This document shows positions 8,348 through 17,003 of a DNA stretch of 32,602 nt, one piece after another. The notes under the pieces were generated by a model. That model worked only from the letters and a program-made list of their open reading frames with translations. It was not told the origin of the DNA and did no database searches. The position numbers and the translations under genes are program-made. The stretch lies in assembly GCA_001653155.1 (NCBI GenBank), contig BDEJ01000048.1:1-32602 (forward strand), read 5' to 3'. Within the stretch, counting starts at the first letter, position 1. Each line of letters begins with the position of its first letter. Origin of the DNA: Porphyromonadaceae bacterium H1 (GTDB taxonomy: Bacteria > Bacteroidota > Bacteroidia > Bacteroidales > Paludibacteraceae).

Positions 8348-8785
8348 TTATTGTTCTTTCAGAAAAAGCACCTCGATACCGGCTCGTTGCAGAAGATCTA
8401 TCCCATCCATAATCCGGTATTTTTCGCCGTAAACCACGCGTTTGATGCCTGATTGAATGATTAGTTTGGCGCACTCCATACAAGGCGAAGCTGTTACGTA
8501 GAGGGTGGCTCCCTCGCTGCTATTGCTGGAGCGAGCTACCTTGGTTATGGCATTGGCTTCGGCATGCAGTACATAAGGAAGTGAAATGTTTTGAGCATCC
8601 TCGCAGTTGTTCTCAAATCCGGAAGGAGTGCCGTTGTAGCCATCGGAAATTATCATCTTATCCTTGACCAAGAGCGCTCCTACTTTGCGCCGTATGCAGT
8701 ATGAGTTCTCGGCCCATATTCGCGCCATACGCATGTAACGTAAGTCTAAAAGCTGTTGTTTGTCTAAGGGGAAGGGGGCGTTCAT
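8348..8785 (-). CDS. Deoxycytidylate (dCMP) deaminase family protein
   Basis: A 145-residue zinc enzyme of the cytidine/deoxycytidylate deaminase family. It converts dCMP to dUMP, feeding thymidylate synthesis. The zinc and catalytic motif HAEAN (H74, E76) and the second motif PCMECAK (C102, C105) are both present at normal spacing. The sequence GYNGTPSGFENNCED is the substrate-loop signature of dCMP deaminases of the ComEB type rather than of tRNA deaminases. The gene lies downstream of cdsA across a 76-base gap and directly precedes the S41 protease. Function is inferred from family motifs. Confidence 0.92.
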   Translation of the reverse strand: MNAPFPLDKQQLLDLRYMRMARIWAENSYCIRRKVGALLVKDKMIISDGYNGTPSGFENNCEDAQNISLPYVLHAEANAITKVARSSNSSEGATLYVTASPCMECAKLIIQSGIKRVVYGEKYRIMDGIDLLQRAGIEVLFLKEQ

Positions 8786-8861
8786 AAATTGTTATGGTTC
8801 TGTTGCAAAACTGAATTATGTAGCATCAAGAGTCAAGCATTCCTGCTTCACATGTGTTTAT

Positions 8862-9692
8862 TTAAAGCAGTAAAGTCAGATAAATGAAAACGGCAGGAGC
8901 TGCCAATAACATACTGTCAAAACGATCGAGGAGGCCTCCATGTCCCGGAATGGCATTTCCCGAATCTTTTACGCTCAATGTACGTTTAAGTAAAGACTCC
9001 ATTAAATCCCCGAGAGTTCCGAATACGATAATGATTTCGGCCAGAATCAGCCAATGGAGCAGGCTCACTTCGGGGATTAGGAGGGAGAATATATAGCCTG
9101 TTGCCAAGGTTCCCAAAGCTCCTCCGATAAAACCCTCCCAGGATTTCTTGGGGGAGATACGTGCAAAGAGTCGATGTTTCCCGAAAGTTACTCCGAAGAG
9201 GTAAGCTACCGTATCGTTCACCCAGATAATGATGAAGACGGAAAGAAGCAAAACAGGTTGGTAACCCACCGCAAATAAAATGAAGTTTAGCAAAGAAAAC
9301 GGAAGTGCTACATATACCTGCCCTAAGATGAAATAAGCCCAATTGTTTACGGGGTTTTCTGCTTTTCGAAACAGTTCCCACAAAAAAGCAATTATTACAT
9401 AGGCTATATAGGCGGCGTACAGCCAGGGGTAGTTGAGAACTTCCGAAGAGGCATAGAGGTGCGAAGAGAGGAAAAGTAAGGCGCCTCCTCCGACTCCAAG
9501 CCAGATGTTTACCTTTACACCCTTCTGCAAATTTGTTAATTGCTGAAACTCCGCTACAGCCCATCCACATAAGAGGGTGAATACGATTAAGAATGTGTAA
9601 CTGTGTATTAAAATGGATGCAATGACAATCGATATGAAAATTGCTCCGCTAATGGTTCGTTGTAAAAAATTCGACACGGTCTGAGATTTCAA
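8862..9692 (-). CDS. cdsA: Phosphatidate cytidylyltransferase CdsA
   Basis: CdsA makes CDP-diacylglycerol from phosphatidate and CTP in the inner membrane, the precursor of phosphatidylethanolamine and other phospholipids. The ~276-residue protein has about eight transmembrane helices and ends with the family signature: SLLKRTLSVKDSG followed by IPGHGGLLDRFDSM (the KR, KD, HGG and DRFD residues are all present). The open frame starts with TTG at 9692, overlapping the ftsH stop as TTGA. A GTG at 9677, giving VSNFLQRTISG, fits typical CdsA N termini better, so the true start is uncertain and non-ATG in either case. It is the last gene of the rsfS-ftsH-cdsA unit. Confidence 0.94.
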   Translation of the reverse strand: MKSQTVSNFLQRTISGAIFISIVIASILIHSYTFLIVFTLLCGWAVAEFQQLTNLQKGVKVNIWLGVGGGALLFLSSHLYASSEVLNYPWLYAAYIAYVIIAFLWELFRKAENPVNNWAYFILGQVYVALPFSLLNFILFAVGYQPVLLLSVFIIIWVNDTVAYLFGVTFGKHRLFARISPKKSWEGFIGGALGTLATGYIFSLLIPEVSLLHWLILAEIIIVFGTLGDLMESLLKRTLSVKDSGNAIPGHGGLLDRFDSMLLAAPAVFIYLTLLL

Positions 9693-11725
9693 TTATTTGC
9701 TTCTTCAAGAGAAGTTTCTGTGCTCGTATGTTCTTCTTTGCTATTGTCTTTAGCTTCCTCGCTGCTTTTAGAGTCGTTTATGGCTATGAGCTCGTCGTTT
9801 CTTGATGTCCAGGGGCGTTTCCCAAATATGGCTTCCACATCTTCGGAGAAAATAACCTCTCTTTCTATCAGAAGATTAGCGAGCCGGTTGTGCCCTTCGG
9901 CGTTTTCTGTTAAGATGTTTTTAGCACGCTCATACTGTTCTGCAATTATTTTCTTTGCTTCCTCGTCGATTAGTTGAGCTGTTTTTTCACCATAAGGTTT
10001 TGTGAAACCATACCCTGAGTTCCCCGATGAGTCATAATAACTGATGTTGGGCAGTTCCTTGCTCATACCGAAGTAGGCTACCATTGCATATACTTTTTTG
10101 GTTACCCGTTCCAGATCGTTGAGGGCTCCTGTGGATATTTGTCCAAGGAAGAGTTCCTCTGCCGCTCTTCCGCCTAAAGTAGCGCATATTTCATCGAGCA
10201 TGTGCTCCTGATTGGTAAGTTGGCGTTCTTCCGGGAGGTACCAGGCGGCTCCGAGAGCTTCTCCTCGAGGTACGATGGTTACTTTGACCAATGGACTGGC
10301 ATGCTCCAGTTTCCAACTTATGGTGGCGTGGCCTGCTTCGTGATAGGCTATTGATTTCTTTTCTGCTACTGTTGTAATCTTCGTTTTCTTCTCCAATCCT
10401 CCGATAATTCTATCTACCGAATCGAGAAAGTCTTGTTTGTCAACGAAAGATTTATCTTTACGAGCCGCAATCAAGGCAGCCTCGTTACATACGTTGGCAA
10501 TGTCGGCGCCTGAAAATCCGGGAGTTTGCTTGGCGAGAAAATCGACATCTACTGATTCGTCTATTTTTATCGGGCGCAAATGTACGTTGAAGATTGCTTT
10601 TCGTTCGTGAATATCGGGTAAGTCAACTTGAATTTGACGGTCGAATCGTCCGGCACGCAGTAAGGCCTTGTCAAGAATATCGGCTCGGTTTGTTGCAGCA
10701 AGAATAATGACCCCGCTATTTGTTCCGAAACCGTCCATCTCTGTCAGGAGTTGGTTTAGCGTGTTTTCTCTTTCGTCGTTCCCTCCGAAGTTTGCATTTC
10801 GGCCCCGAGCCCGCCCTACGGCATCAATTTCATCGATGAATATGATACAAGGCGATTTCTCCTTAGCCTGACGGAAAAGGTCTCGAACGCGAGAGGCGCC
10901 TACGCCCACGAACATTTCCACAAAGTCTGAACCTGATAGGGAGAAGAAAGGTACGTCGGCTTCTCCCGCCACAGCTCTTGCCAATAACGTTTTTCCGGTT
11001 CCCGGAGGACCTACCAATAAGGCTCCCTTAGGTATCTTACCGCCCAACTCGGTGTATCTGGAGGGATTTTTCAGGAAGGAAACGATTTCCTCCACTTCCT
11101 GTTTAGCTCCTTCCTGTCCCGCTACATCTTTGAATGTGATTCTGTTATTGGTATCACCCTTGTCGAAAAGCTGCGCTTTGGATTTTCCTACATTGAAGAT
11201 TCCGTTTCCGCCGCTCATCTGACCGCTCATCCTGCGGTTCATATACCAAAAGAACAGGATCAGCAGGATGACGGGAAGAAAGGCATAGATAAACATTCCG
11301 TAGTTTTGAACCTCTTTGTATTCCACCACTCCGGAAAAAACCTTTTCTTCTCGTGCCTTCTGCACAAATCTTGAGAAAGTGTCGATTGAGGGGATCCGAA
11401 CGGATATAACTCGATTTTTCTCATATTCCTTATAGTAGTTGCCGAATACGCTGTGCATCGCCGTGGAGTCGAGATTGATTTTGGCTTCCAGCATTGGCGA
11501 AGAACCGCTGCCGATATAAACGTCTATCTTTTCGACAAAGCCTTTCAATAAATATTCTTCGAAGGAGGAGTAAGGTACTTCCTTCTTTTTCTGATTTTCT
11601 TGTGAAAAAAAGAACGAGCCTCCCAAAGCAATCAGAATTGCGATGTAAATCCATGATATATTGAATTTAAACATCTTGGGTTTACCGTTGTTTGGGGATT
11701 GCGGGTTCGAATTTTTTCTTTCCAT
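9689..11725 (-). CDS. ftsH: ATP-dependent zinc metalloprotease FtsH
   Basis: FtsH is a membrane-anchored hexameric AAA+ protease that degrades damaged membrane proteins and some cytosolic regulators. The 678-residue protein has two N-terminal transmembrane helices (about 24-41 and 147-163) around a periplasmic domain. The AAA+ module has Walker A GPPGTGKT (239-246), Walker B IIFIDE (294-299) and the second region of homology ending GRFDRQ (345-364). The zinc protease site is HEAGH (462-466). The tail after residue 640 is acidic and Ser/Glu/Lys-rich. The frame can be extended to a TTG at 11731, but the ATG at 11725 is preferred. It overlaps cdsA by four bases and follows rsfS by 81 bases. Confidence 0.97.
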   Translation of the reverse strand: MERKNSNPQSPNNGKPKMFKFNISWIYIAILIALGGSFFFSQENQKKKEVPYSSFEEYLLKGFVEKIDVYIGSGSSPMLEAKINLDSTAMHSVFGNYYKEYEKNRVISVRIPSIDTFSRFVQKAREEKVFSGVVEYKEVQNYGMFIYAFLPVILLILFFWYMNRRMSGQMSGGNGIFNVGKSKAQLFDKGDTNNRITFKDVAGQEGAKQEVEEIVSFLKNPSRYTELGGKIPKGALLVGPPGTGKTLLARAVAGEADVPFFSLSGSDFVEMFVGVGASRVRDLFRQAKEKSPCIIFIDEIDAVGRARGRNANFGGNDERENTLNQLLTEMDGFGTNSGVIILAATNRADILDKALLRAGRFDRQIQVDLPDIHERKAIFNVHLRPIKIDESVDVDFLAKQTPGFSGADIANVCNEAALIAARKDKSFVDKQDFLDSVDRIIGGLEKKTKITTVAEKKSIAYHEAGHATISWKLEHASPLVKVTIVPRGEALGAAWYLPEERQLTNQEHMLDEICATLGGRAAEELFLGQISTGALNDLERVTKKVYAMVAYFGMSKELPNISYYDSSGNSGYGFTKPYGEKTAQLIDEEAKKIIAEQYERAKNILTENAEGHNRLANLLIEREVIFSEDVEAIFGKRPWTSRNDELIAINDSKSSEEAKDNSKEEHTSTETSLEEANN

Positions 11726-11806
11726 GAGCAAAGCTATTAATAAAAACTTGATGTGAACGAGGGGAAAACAAGTGAGCGGATGCTTTGTTTTACTTTTTAG
11801 GTTTAT

Positions 11807-12166
11807 TTAAATCATATCTTCCAGCTGCGTCATGCGGGCGTCTTCCCAGAGGTGTTCAATGTCGTAAAAGGCTCTTATTGCGGGTTGGAATACGTGCACA
11901 ATAATCTGTCCGTAATCCAAGGCTATCCATTGGCAATTTTCGAAGCCATCCGTTGCAAAGGGTTTGATTTTTATTTGTTCCCGTACATAGTCTTTTATCG
12001 ATAGAGCAATGGTATTTACGTGCATACTCGAATCTCCTTCGCAGATGATGAAGTAGGAACAAGGAGCCTCGCTGAGAGAGGTTAAATCCGCAACAACTAT
12101 GTTCTTTCCTTTTTTTTCGCGGATTCCGTTTATAATTTTATCGACAATCTTCTTATCTTCCGTCAT
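11807..12166 (-). CDS. rsfS: Ribosomal silencing factor RsfS
   Basis: RsfS (YbeB/Iojap family) binds ribosomal protein uL14 on the 50S subunit and blocks subunit joining when nutrients are short. The 119-residue length is normal. The family core is visible: ADLTSLSEAPCSYFIICEGDS, then a helix, then ENCQWIALDYGQIIVHVFQ and REFYDIEHLW-like RAFYDIEHLWED near the C terminus. It is the first gene of the minus-strand unit rsfS-ftsH-cdsA, a gene order often seen in Bacteroidetes. An exact -7 box lies about 35 bases ahead of its start. Confidence 0.94.
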   Translation of the reverse strand: MTEDKKIVDKIINGIREKKGKNIVVADLTSLSEAPCSYFIICEGDSSMHVNTIALSIKDYVREQIKIKPFATDGFENCQWIALDYGQIIVHVFQPAIRAFYDIEHLWEDARMTQLEDMI

Positions 12167-12200
12167 TCCGTATGTTTAGTGTTAAAAGTGAAATCTTCTG

Positions 12201-12208
12201 CAAAGATA
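12201..12208 (-). promoter_or_regulatory. -7 box for rsfS-ftsH-cdsA
   Basis: The minus strand reads TATCTTTG, an exact TAnnTTTG match, 35 bases ahead of the rsfS ATG at 12166. No clear -33 box is seen at the normal spacing. Confidence 0.55.
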
Positions 12209-12253
12209 CATCTAAAAACGTCAATATAAAAACAATGCAAGCTGCTTTTGCTG

Positions 12254-12295
12254 CTGAAAAATAAGAAGTCCGGCGAAAAGAATGCGCCGGACTTC
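12254..12295 (-). terminator. Rho-independent terminator of the OmpA/TPR lipoprotein gene
   Basis: GAAGTCCGGCG (12265-12275) and CGCCGGACTTC (12285-12295) form an 11-bp perfect GC-rich stem with a nine-base loop. On the minus strand it is followed by TTATTTTTC. It sits 29 bases past the stop at 12325. Confidence 0.85.
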
Positions 12296-12324
12296 GTTAA
12301 TTAATTCCGATGAGGAATTTTATT

Positions 12325-14028
12325 TTACTTCAGCACGTTGAGGAAAGCCGAGTCGCTTGCAAATTTCGAAAACTCGATATCTTTCATCGCTTTCTGAGCA
12401 AGAGATTTATCTAAGCTGACAGCTTGTTTCAGGTTCTTGTAAACCTGATCCTTGTCGTTGGTGCGGGCTCCTACAATCGCTTTGAGATAGGCCGTTGTAG
12501 CATCCGGTTTTTCAACGGCATTTAATGTTTTCATTGCTCCGCTGTAGTCGGCGTTCAGGATTTGAACCAAACCGGCGTTGTTTGTTGCTTCGGAAGCAAA
12601 AGCTGTTTTAGCTTTGCTGTAGTCGCCTTTAGCAGTATACAAGGCTCCTGTTGCAGTATTCAGGTTACCGGATGTTCCAGTGGCTTTTGCAAAGTAGTTT
12701 TCGGCTTTCATCCATTCTCCTTTGGCCAGCGATGTCAATCCTAAGTTGTAGTTTACGTCAGCCGAAGCAGGGGCTTTTGCTGCAGCTTTCAGCAACATTT
12801 CCTCAGCTTTATTGAGGTCGTTTTGTCTGAATCTGACAATACCCAGGTTGTTGTAACCGCGAACATCTTCGGGGAATTGATTGATGGCTTTTTCGTAAAC
12901 GCTTGCTTTTTGATTCAAGTCTTCCGTGAGCGTTGCTGCATAAAGCAGTTCTTCTACCGAAAGAGCTGATGGGTTGGAAGCAAGCAGTTCTTTGATTTCT
13001 TCGTCGGATTTGCCTACTACGTTGTAAACGAGGGTAATGCGAGCGCGACGCAATTGAGGAAGAACATCGTCGGCAAGGCTTTTGTAAGCGGCTGCCAGGT
13101 TTTTGATTTCGCGTTCGCGTTGTTCCGGATCGTTGTACGAAGAAAGAACGCGCAAGATCGTATTCTTATCTTCGATGTTCGATGCCTCTACCAATTGTTT
13201 GAAGCCATCCCAATCTTCAGCAGTAATTTCCGAAGATACGGGTACTGAAGTTTTCAGTTTCTTCAGCTGGCGTTTGATGTAGTCTTCCGTTACTTTTTGA
13301 CGCTTTTCGGACAAGCCTTTGTTCATGGAAAAAGGACCGTCGGGGGAAGCATAGCCGGCAATTTCAAGTTTATTTACTTGCAGGCTTTCGGTGCTTTGTA
13401 CTTCTTTTACTTTTTTCAGGAAGTCGTTCATCGAAGCAGAATTGGTTTCGCTTTTGCGTAATTGTGCTTGTTGGATGAGGAAGAGGATGTTAGCACCTTC
13501 TTTTTCTTCTATAATGCGTTGGAATTTGTCTGCAATGATAACGGGGCCTGTTTCTCCCGCTTTCGTAGAAAGCAGTGTTGAAGTTGCGATGACACCGTCT
13601 GCAATTTTTACGGAAGGCAGCTTATAGGTTTTCTTTTTTTGAGTAACATCAAACTCTAATACCAGCTCAGAAACAAGCATTTCCGGTATGTAGTTGTAAG
13701 ATGCACTGAGCGAAAAATTACCTCCGGTTTTGTAGTAAATTTTTTGGTTGTTCGCTTTTACTTTTTCTCCTTGAAGAACTTTCGGTGTTCCTTTTACCGA
13801 CCCACTACCGTATTTCAATACAGGGGTAACCGTAAGTACTGCATTTTTGTTGAAGTACTTCGCAGGTATCTGACCTGTTATGTCCACATTTACAACTCCG
13901 GCTTTTACTTCCAGCGGGGAAGGATTTGCCTTAAAATTACTTGAAGTCAGTGCTCCCAAATCTTTTCCGCATGAACTGAAAAATACTACAAGTAGTAAGG
14001 ACGCGGATAAAAACATTAGTTTTTTCAT
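12325..14028 (-). CDS. OmpA-like/TPR lipoprotein
   Basis: A 567-residue predicted lipoprotein. The signal peptide ends in a lipobox VFFSSC with C20 as the acylated residue. Residues 30-140 form an all-beta region. Residues 175-335 are an OmpA-type peptidoglycan-binding fold, recognisable by LEIAGYASPDG and NKGLSEKRQKVTEDYI, but with a long insert (about 265-325: AEDWDGFKQLVEASN and DPEQREREIKNL) before the last strand RARITLVYNV. Such inserts are common in Bacteroidetes OmpA-family proteins. Residues 360-560 hold TPR-like helices, including YNNLGIVRFRQNDLNKAEEML and YNLGLTSLAKGEWMKAENYF. A role linking outer membrane and peptidoglycan is inferred. The in-frame ATG at 14091 lies inside the -7 box, so 14028 is the start. 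Confidence 0.82.
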   Translation of the reverse strand: MKKLMFLSASLLLVVFFSSCGKDLGALTSSNFKANPSPLEVKAGVVNVDITGQIPAKYFNKNAVLTVTPVLKYGSGSVKGTPKVLQGEKVKANNQKIYYKTGGNFSLSASYNYIPEMLVSELVLEFDVTQKKKTYKLPSVKIADGVIATSTLLSTKAGETGPVIIADKFQRIIEEKEGANILFLIQQAQLRKSETNSASMNDFLKKVKEVQSTESLQVNKLEIAGYASPDGPFSMNKGLSEKRQKVTEDYIKRQLKKLKTSVPVSSEITAEDWDGFKQLVEASNIEDKNTILRVLSSYNDPEQREREIKNLAAAYKSLADDVLPQLRRARITLVYNVVGKSDEEIKELLASNPSALSVEELLYAATLTEDLNQKASVYEKAINQFPEDVRGYNNLGIVRFRQNDLNKAEEMLLKAAAKAPASADVNYNLGLTSLAKGEWMKAENYFAKATGTSGNLNTATGALYTAKGDYSKAKTAFASEATNNAGLVQILNADYSGAMKTLNAVEKPDATTAYLKAIVGARTNDKDQVYKNLKQAVSLDKSLAQKAMKDIEFSKFASDSAFLNVLK

Positions 14029-14088
14029 AAAATTTCGCTTTTTGTTATAAATAAAATTATCAGATTCTAAAGTTGATTTTCCCATCCA

Positions 14089-14096
14089 CAAAGATA
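14089..14096 (-). promoter_or_regulatory. -7 box for the OmpA/TPR lipoprotein gene
   Basis: The minus strand reads TATCTTTG, an exact TAnnTTTG match, 60 bases ahead of the ATG at 14028. It overlaps the alternative upstream start codon at 14091. Confidence 0.55.
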
Positions 14097-14217
14097 CAAT
14101 CTTTCGTGGGAATTTAATTACTTTGCATTAATTTTTCGTGTTTTTTATGTCTGAAAACAAAAAACAGGCCAAATTCTTCATCGTTTTAGAAAAGTTTTAA
14201 TTGCCTAATCCTCTTTT

Positions 14218-15255
14218 ATGTGTGGTAATAACTCGCTTGTAATCAAAATAAAAGTTTATCTTGTACAGCTGCTGAGGGTGCTGGGTTACTTATCGTTTGC
14301 AAAAATAGTAAATTATTTAAGACTTAAAATTTCCTACCTGCTTTTGAGCTTTACCGCTGGATTTTTTAAGAAATCTTGCCCTTTTTTTATTTCTGTTGAA
14401 CCGGTTGATTTCTGTAATTTGTATTGTCCGCACTGTCCTGTTGGGCAGCGTAAAGACCCGATCCGGCGCCGCAATACGATGAAGATGTCGCTTTTTAGTA
14501 AGCTGATTGACGAGTTGAGCGGGCATTTGCTGCATGTTATTTTTTACTTTCAGGGAGAGCCGCTCTTGGCCAAGCATTTGCCGGAGATGATTCGTTATGC
14601 GCACGATAGAGGGATTTACACTTCGACTTCGACAAATGCTCAACTGCTTGATCGGGAGATGGCTGAGCGTTTGATTCGTTCGGGTTTGGATAAACTGATT
14701 GTATCGGTAGACGGGAGCCGGCAGGAGAGTTATGAGCGCTACCGCGTTGGTGGAAGTCTCGACCGAGCACTTAATGGGCTTGTTCAAGTGCTTGATCTAA
14801 GAAAAGAGTTGAAGCGCTTCACTCCTTTTGTAGAAATGCAGTGTTTGTTGCTCAGTAGCAACGAGGAGCAACTGGAGGATATCAGGAGTTTGGCTAAAAA
14901 ACTGGGAGTGGATAAGCTGACATTTAAGAGGGCGCAATTTTATAATTTTGAAAAGGGCGACCCTTTGATGCCTCAGAATCCGAAATTCAGTCGTTACAAA
15001 CTGGATTCGAATGGTAATTACGTGTTGAAGAGAGAAGTGAAGAGGCGCTGTCGTCGCTTGTGGATGGGAGCCGTGGTTACTGCCCAAGGCGAAGTCTTGC
15101 CCTGTTGCTTCGATAAATCTGCCGATTTTTCTTTTGGTACTATTGCCGAACAGAGTTTTATGGCGTGCTGGCACGGGGCAAGGGCTCAAAAATTTCGAAG
15201 GAATTTTTTGGAGCATTCCAAGCGATTCGAAATGTGTCGGAACTGTAGCGGTTAG
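14218..15255 (+). CDS. Radical SAM/SPASM domain protein of unknown substrate
   Basis: A 345-residue radical S-adenosylmethionine enzyme. The iron-sulfur cluster motif is C66-x3-C70-x2-C73 in DFCNLYCPHCPVG, after the strand FISVEP. The GGE-equivalent is QGEPLL, and the SAM-contacting STSTNAQLL and LIVSVDG strands follow. The C-terminal part has a SPASM-type cysteine set: CRRLWMGAVVTAQGEVLPCC, then a Cys pair CRNC at the end. SPASM proteins modify peptides or enzymes, or act as anaerobic maturases, but no precursor peptide, sulfatase or other likely substrate is adjacent. The N terminus (1-50) is hydrophobic and basic and may contact the membrane. The stop codon overlaps that of the convergent recJ. 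A near-consensus -7 element (TACTTTG, 14119-14125) lies upstream. Confidence 0.85.
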   Translation: MCGNNSLVIKIKVYLVQLLRVLGYLSFAKIVNYLRLKISYLLLSFTAGFFKKSCPFFISVEPVDFCNLYCPHCPVGQRKDPIRRRNTMKMSLFSKLIDELSGHLLHVIFYFQGEPLLAKHLPEMIRYAHDRGIYTSTSTNAQLLDREMAERLIRSGLDKLIVSVDGSRQESYERYRVGGSLDRALNGLVQVLDLRKELKRFTPFVEMQCLLLSSNEEQLEDIRSLAKKLGVDKLTFKRAQFYNFEKGDPLMPQNPKFSRYKLDSNGNYVLKREVKRRCRRLWMGAVVTAQGEVLPCCFDKSADFSFGTIAEQSFMACWHGARAQKFRRNFLEHSKRFEMCRNCSG

Positions 15256-17003
15256 CTTTGCTCCCGAATGATTTCGTTACTCTTTGTTTCACGCATATCC
15301 TTTACCAGTAGCTGCATTGTATTTCCCCCTCCGATGAAGGTATTTTCCTCCAGCGTGTAGCAAATGTCCATTGGATTGAGGGCCTTCAAGGCTTCGTTGT
15401 ATTCGTGCATACGAAAAGCGATTCCATTCATTACGTTTTCCGAACTGGCGTCCATCAAGTGCAGCTTCAGGTGTTCTTTTTCTTTGCCGACGAGCCGGCT
15501 GCTTCCGTAGTCGAATACATTGCGCGATACGAAGACCGGTCGCATGTTGTCGGGGCCGAAAGGAGCGAACTGTTTGAGTATGCGGAAAAACTTTGGGGTG
15601 ATGTCTTTAAACTGTATCTCGCAGTCGATTTCTATCTGCGGATGCCGTTGCTCGGGCTGTATGTTTTCAGCGACGTAGCGTTCGAAGCGTTCGGAAAATG
15701 CCTCTACGTTTTCCTCCAGCATCGACAGGCCGGCTGCATACATGTGGCCTCCGAAGTTTTCGAGTAAATCGCGGCATGATTCGATTGCCTTGTAAATGTC
15801 GAATCCCGGTACGGAGCGTGCCGACCCGGAAACCAATCCGTTCGAGAGTGTAAGTACGATGCTGGGTTTGTAATGTTCTTCGGCTAAGCGCGAGGCTACT
15901 ATCCCTATAATTCCTTTGTGCCAATCGCTTTTATAGACTACGATAGAATAGCTCTCTTGGGAGTATTCTTCGGATTGGATGAGGGCAAGCGCTTCGTCGG
16001 TTGTGTTTTTGTCTAAATCTTTTCTGTCGTTATTGTATTGGTTTACAGCATTGCTTTTTTCTTTTACAAAGGTAGCGTCGCGCGAAACAAGCAACTGGAC
16101 GGCCTCGCTTCCCTGTTTCATGCGTCCGGAGGCGTTGATGCGCGGCCCGATTTTGAAAACAATATCGTTTATAGTAATTTCCTTACCTGCCAGTCCGCAT
16201 ACCTCGATCAGGCCTTTGATTCCGGTGCTTGGGTTGCTGTTGATTTGCTTCAGTCCGTAAAATGCCAATATGCGATTTTCCCCCGTTATAGGCACTATGT
16301 CGGAGGCTATACTGAGAGCCAAGAGGTCGAGTAGGGGGCTGAGTTGAGAAAAAGGAATGTCGTTTTCCCGGGCAAATGCCTGTAACAGTTTAAACCCTAC
16401 GCCGCAGCCCGACAGATGCTTATAGGGGTAGTTGCAATCCTTGCGTTTCGGGTCGAGTACGGCTACGGCCTGAGGCAGTGTTTCGTCGGGTGTGTGGTGG
16501 TCGCAAATGATAAAGTCGATGCCCAGCGAAGCGGCATATTTTACTCTCTCAACAGCCTTAATGCCGCAGTCGAGGGCGATGATAAGGCTGTAATGGTTTT
16601 TGGCCGCATATTCGATGCCCTGTACCGATATACCATATCCCTCGGTATAGCGGTCGGGGATGTAATAGGCGATATGCGTCGAATAAGGGCTGAGAAATCT
16701 GTATATGAGCGATACGGAAGTAGTTCCATCTACATCGTAATCCCCGTAAATGAGTATCTTTTCGTTTTTTCTTAACGCCGTCGTGAGGCGTTCTACTGCC
16801 CGGTCCATGTCTTTCATCAAGAAAGGGTCGTGCAATTCCGATAAATTAGGACGGAAGAACGCACGTGCTTCTTCGAAGTTGCTAATGCCGCGCTGTACGA
16901 GCAATTCTGCTAAAATGGGATTGATGTTTAACTCTTTCGCTATATTACTTTTTATTTCCTGTTGTTCTTTGGATAAGGATTTGCAAATCCATTTATTTAT
17001 CAT
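15252..17003 (-). CDS. recJ: Single-stranded-DNA-specific exonuclease RecJ
   Basis: RecJ is a 5'-3' single-strand exonuclease used in RecF-type recombination, base-excision and mismatch repair. The 583-residue protein has the DHH phosphoesterase motifs DYDVDG (88-93), LDCG (145-148) and DHH (168-170), the conserved FKIGPRINASGRM segment, the DHHA1 motif GGHMYAAGLS, and a C-terminal OB-fold region containing FAPFGPDNMRPVF. The start is the ATG at 17003; the frame extends to 17048 only by a TTG. A near -7 box (TACCTTTA on the minus strand, 17112-17119) lies 109 bases upstream, right beside the tandem array at 17191-17442. The stop codon (TAA, 15252-15254) overlaps the stop of the convergent SPASM gene. 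Confidence 0.96.
   Translation of the reverse strand: MINKWICKSLSKEQQEIKSNIAKELNINPILAELLVQRGISNFEEARAFFRPNLSELHDPFLMKDMDRAVERLTTALRKNEKILIYGDYDVDGTTSVSLIYRFLSPYSTHIAYYIPDRYTEGYGISVQGIEYAAKNHYSLIIALDCGIKAVERVKYAASLGIDFIICDHHTPDETLPQAVAVLDPKRKDCNYPYKHLSGCGVGFKLLQAFARENDIPFSQLSPLLDLLALSIASDIVPITGENRILAFYGLKQINSNPSTGIKGLIEVCGLAGKEITINDIVFKIGPRINASGRMKQGSEAVQLLVSRDATFVKEKSNAVNQYNNDRKDLDKNTTDEALALIQSEEYSQESYSIVVYKSDWHKGIIGIVASRLAEEHYKPSIVLTLSNGLVSGSARSVPGFDIYKAIESCRDLLENFGGHMYAAGLSMLEENVEAFSERFERYVAENIQPEQRHPQIEIDCEIQFKDITPKFFRILKQFAPFGPDNMRPVFVSRNVFDYGSSRLVGKEKEHLKLHLMDASSENVMNGIAFRMHEYNEALKALNPMDICYTLEENTFIGGGNTMQLLVKDMRETKSNEIIREQS

Noticed and set aside
8843-8870. Inverted repeat CTGCTT...AAGCAG between cdsA and the dCMP deaminase gene
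   Set aside because: Only six base pairs with a 16-base loop and no T-tract; too weak to call a terminator or operator.
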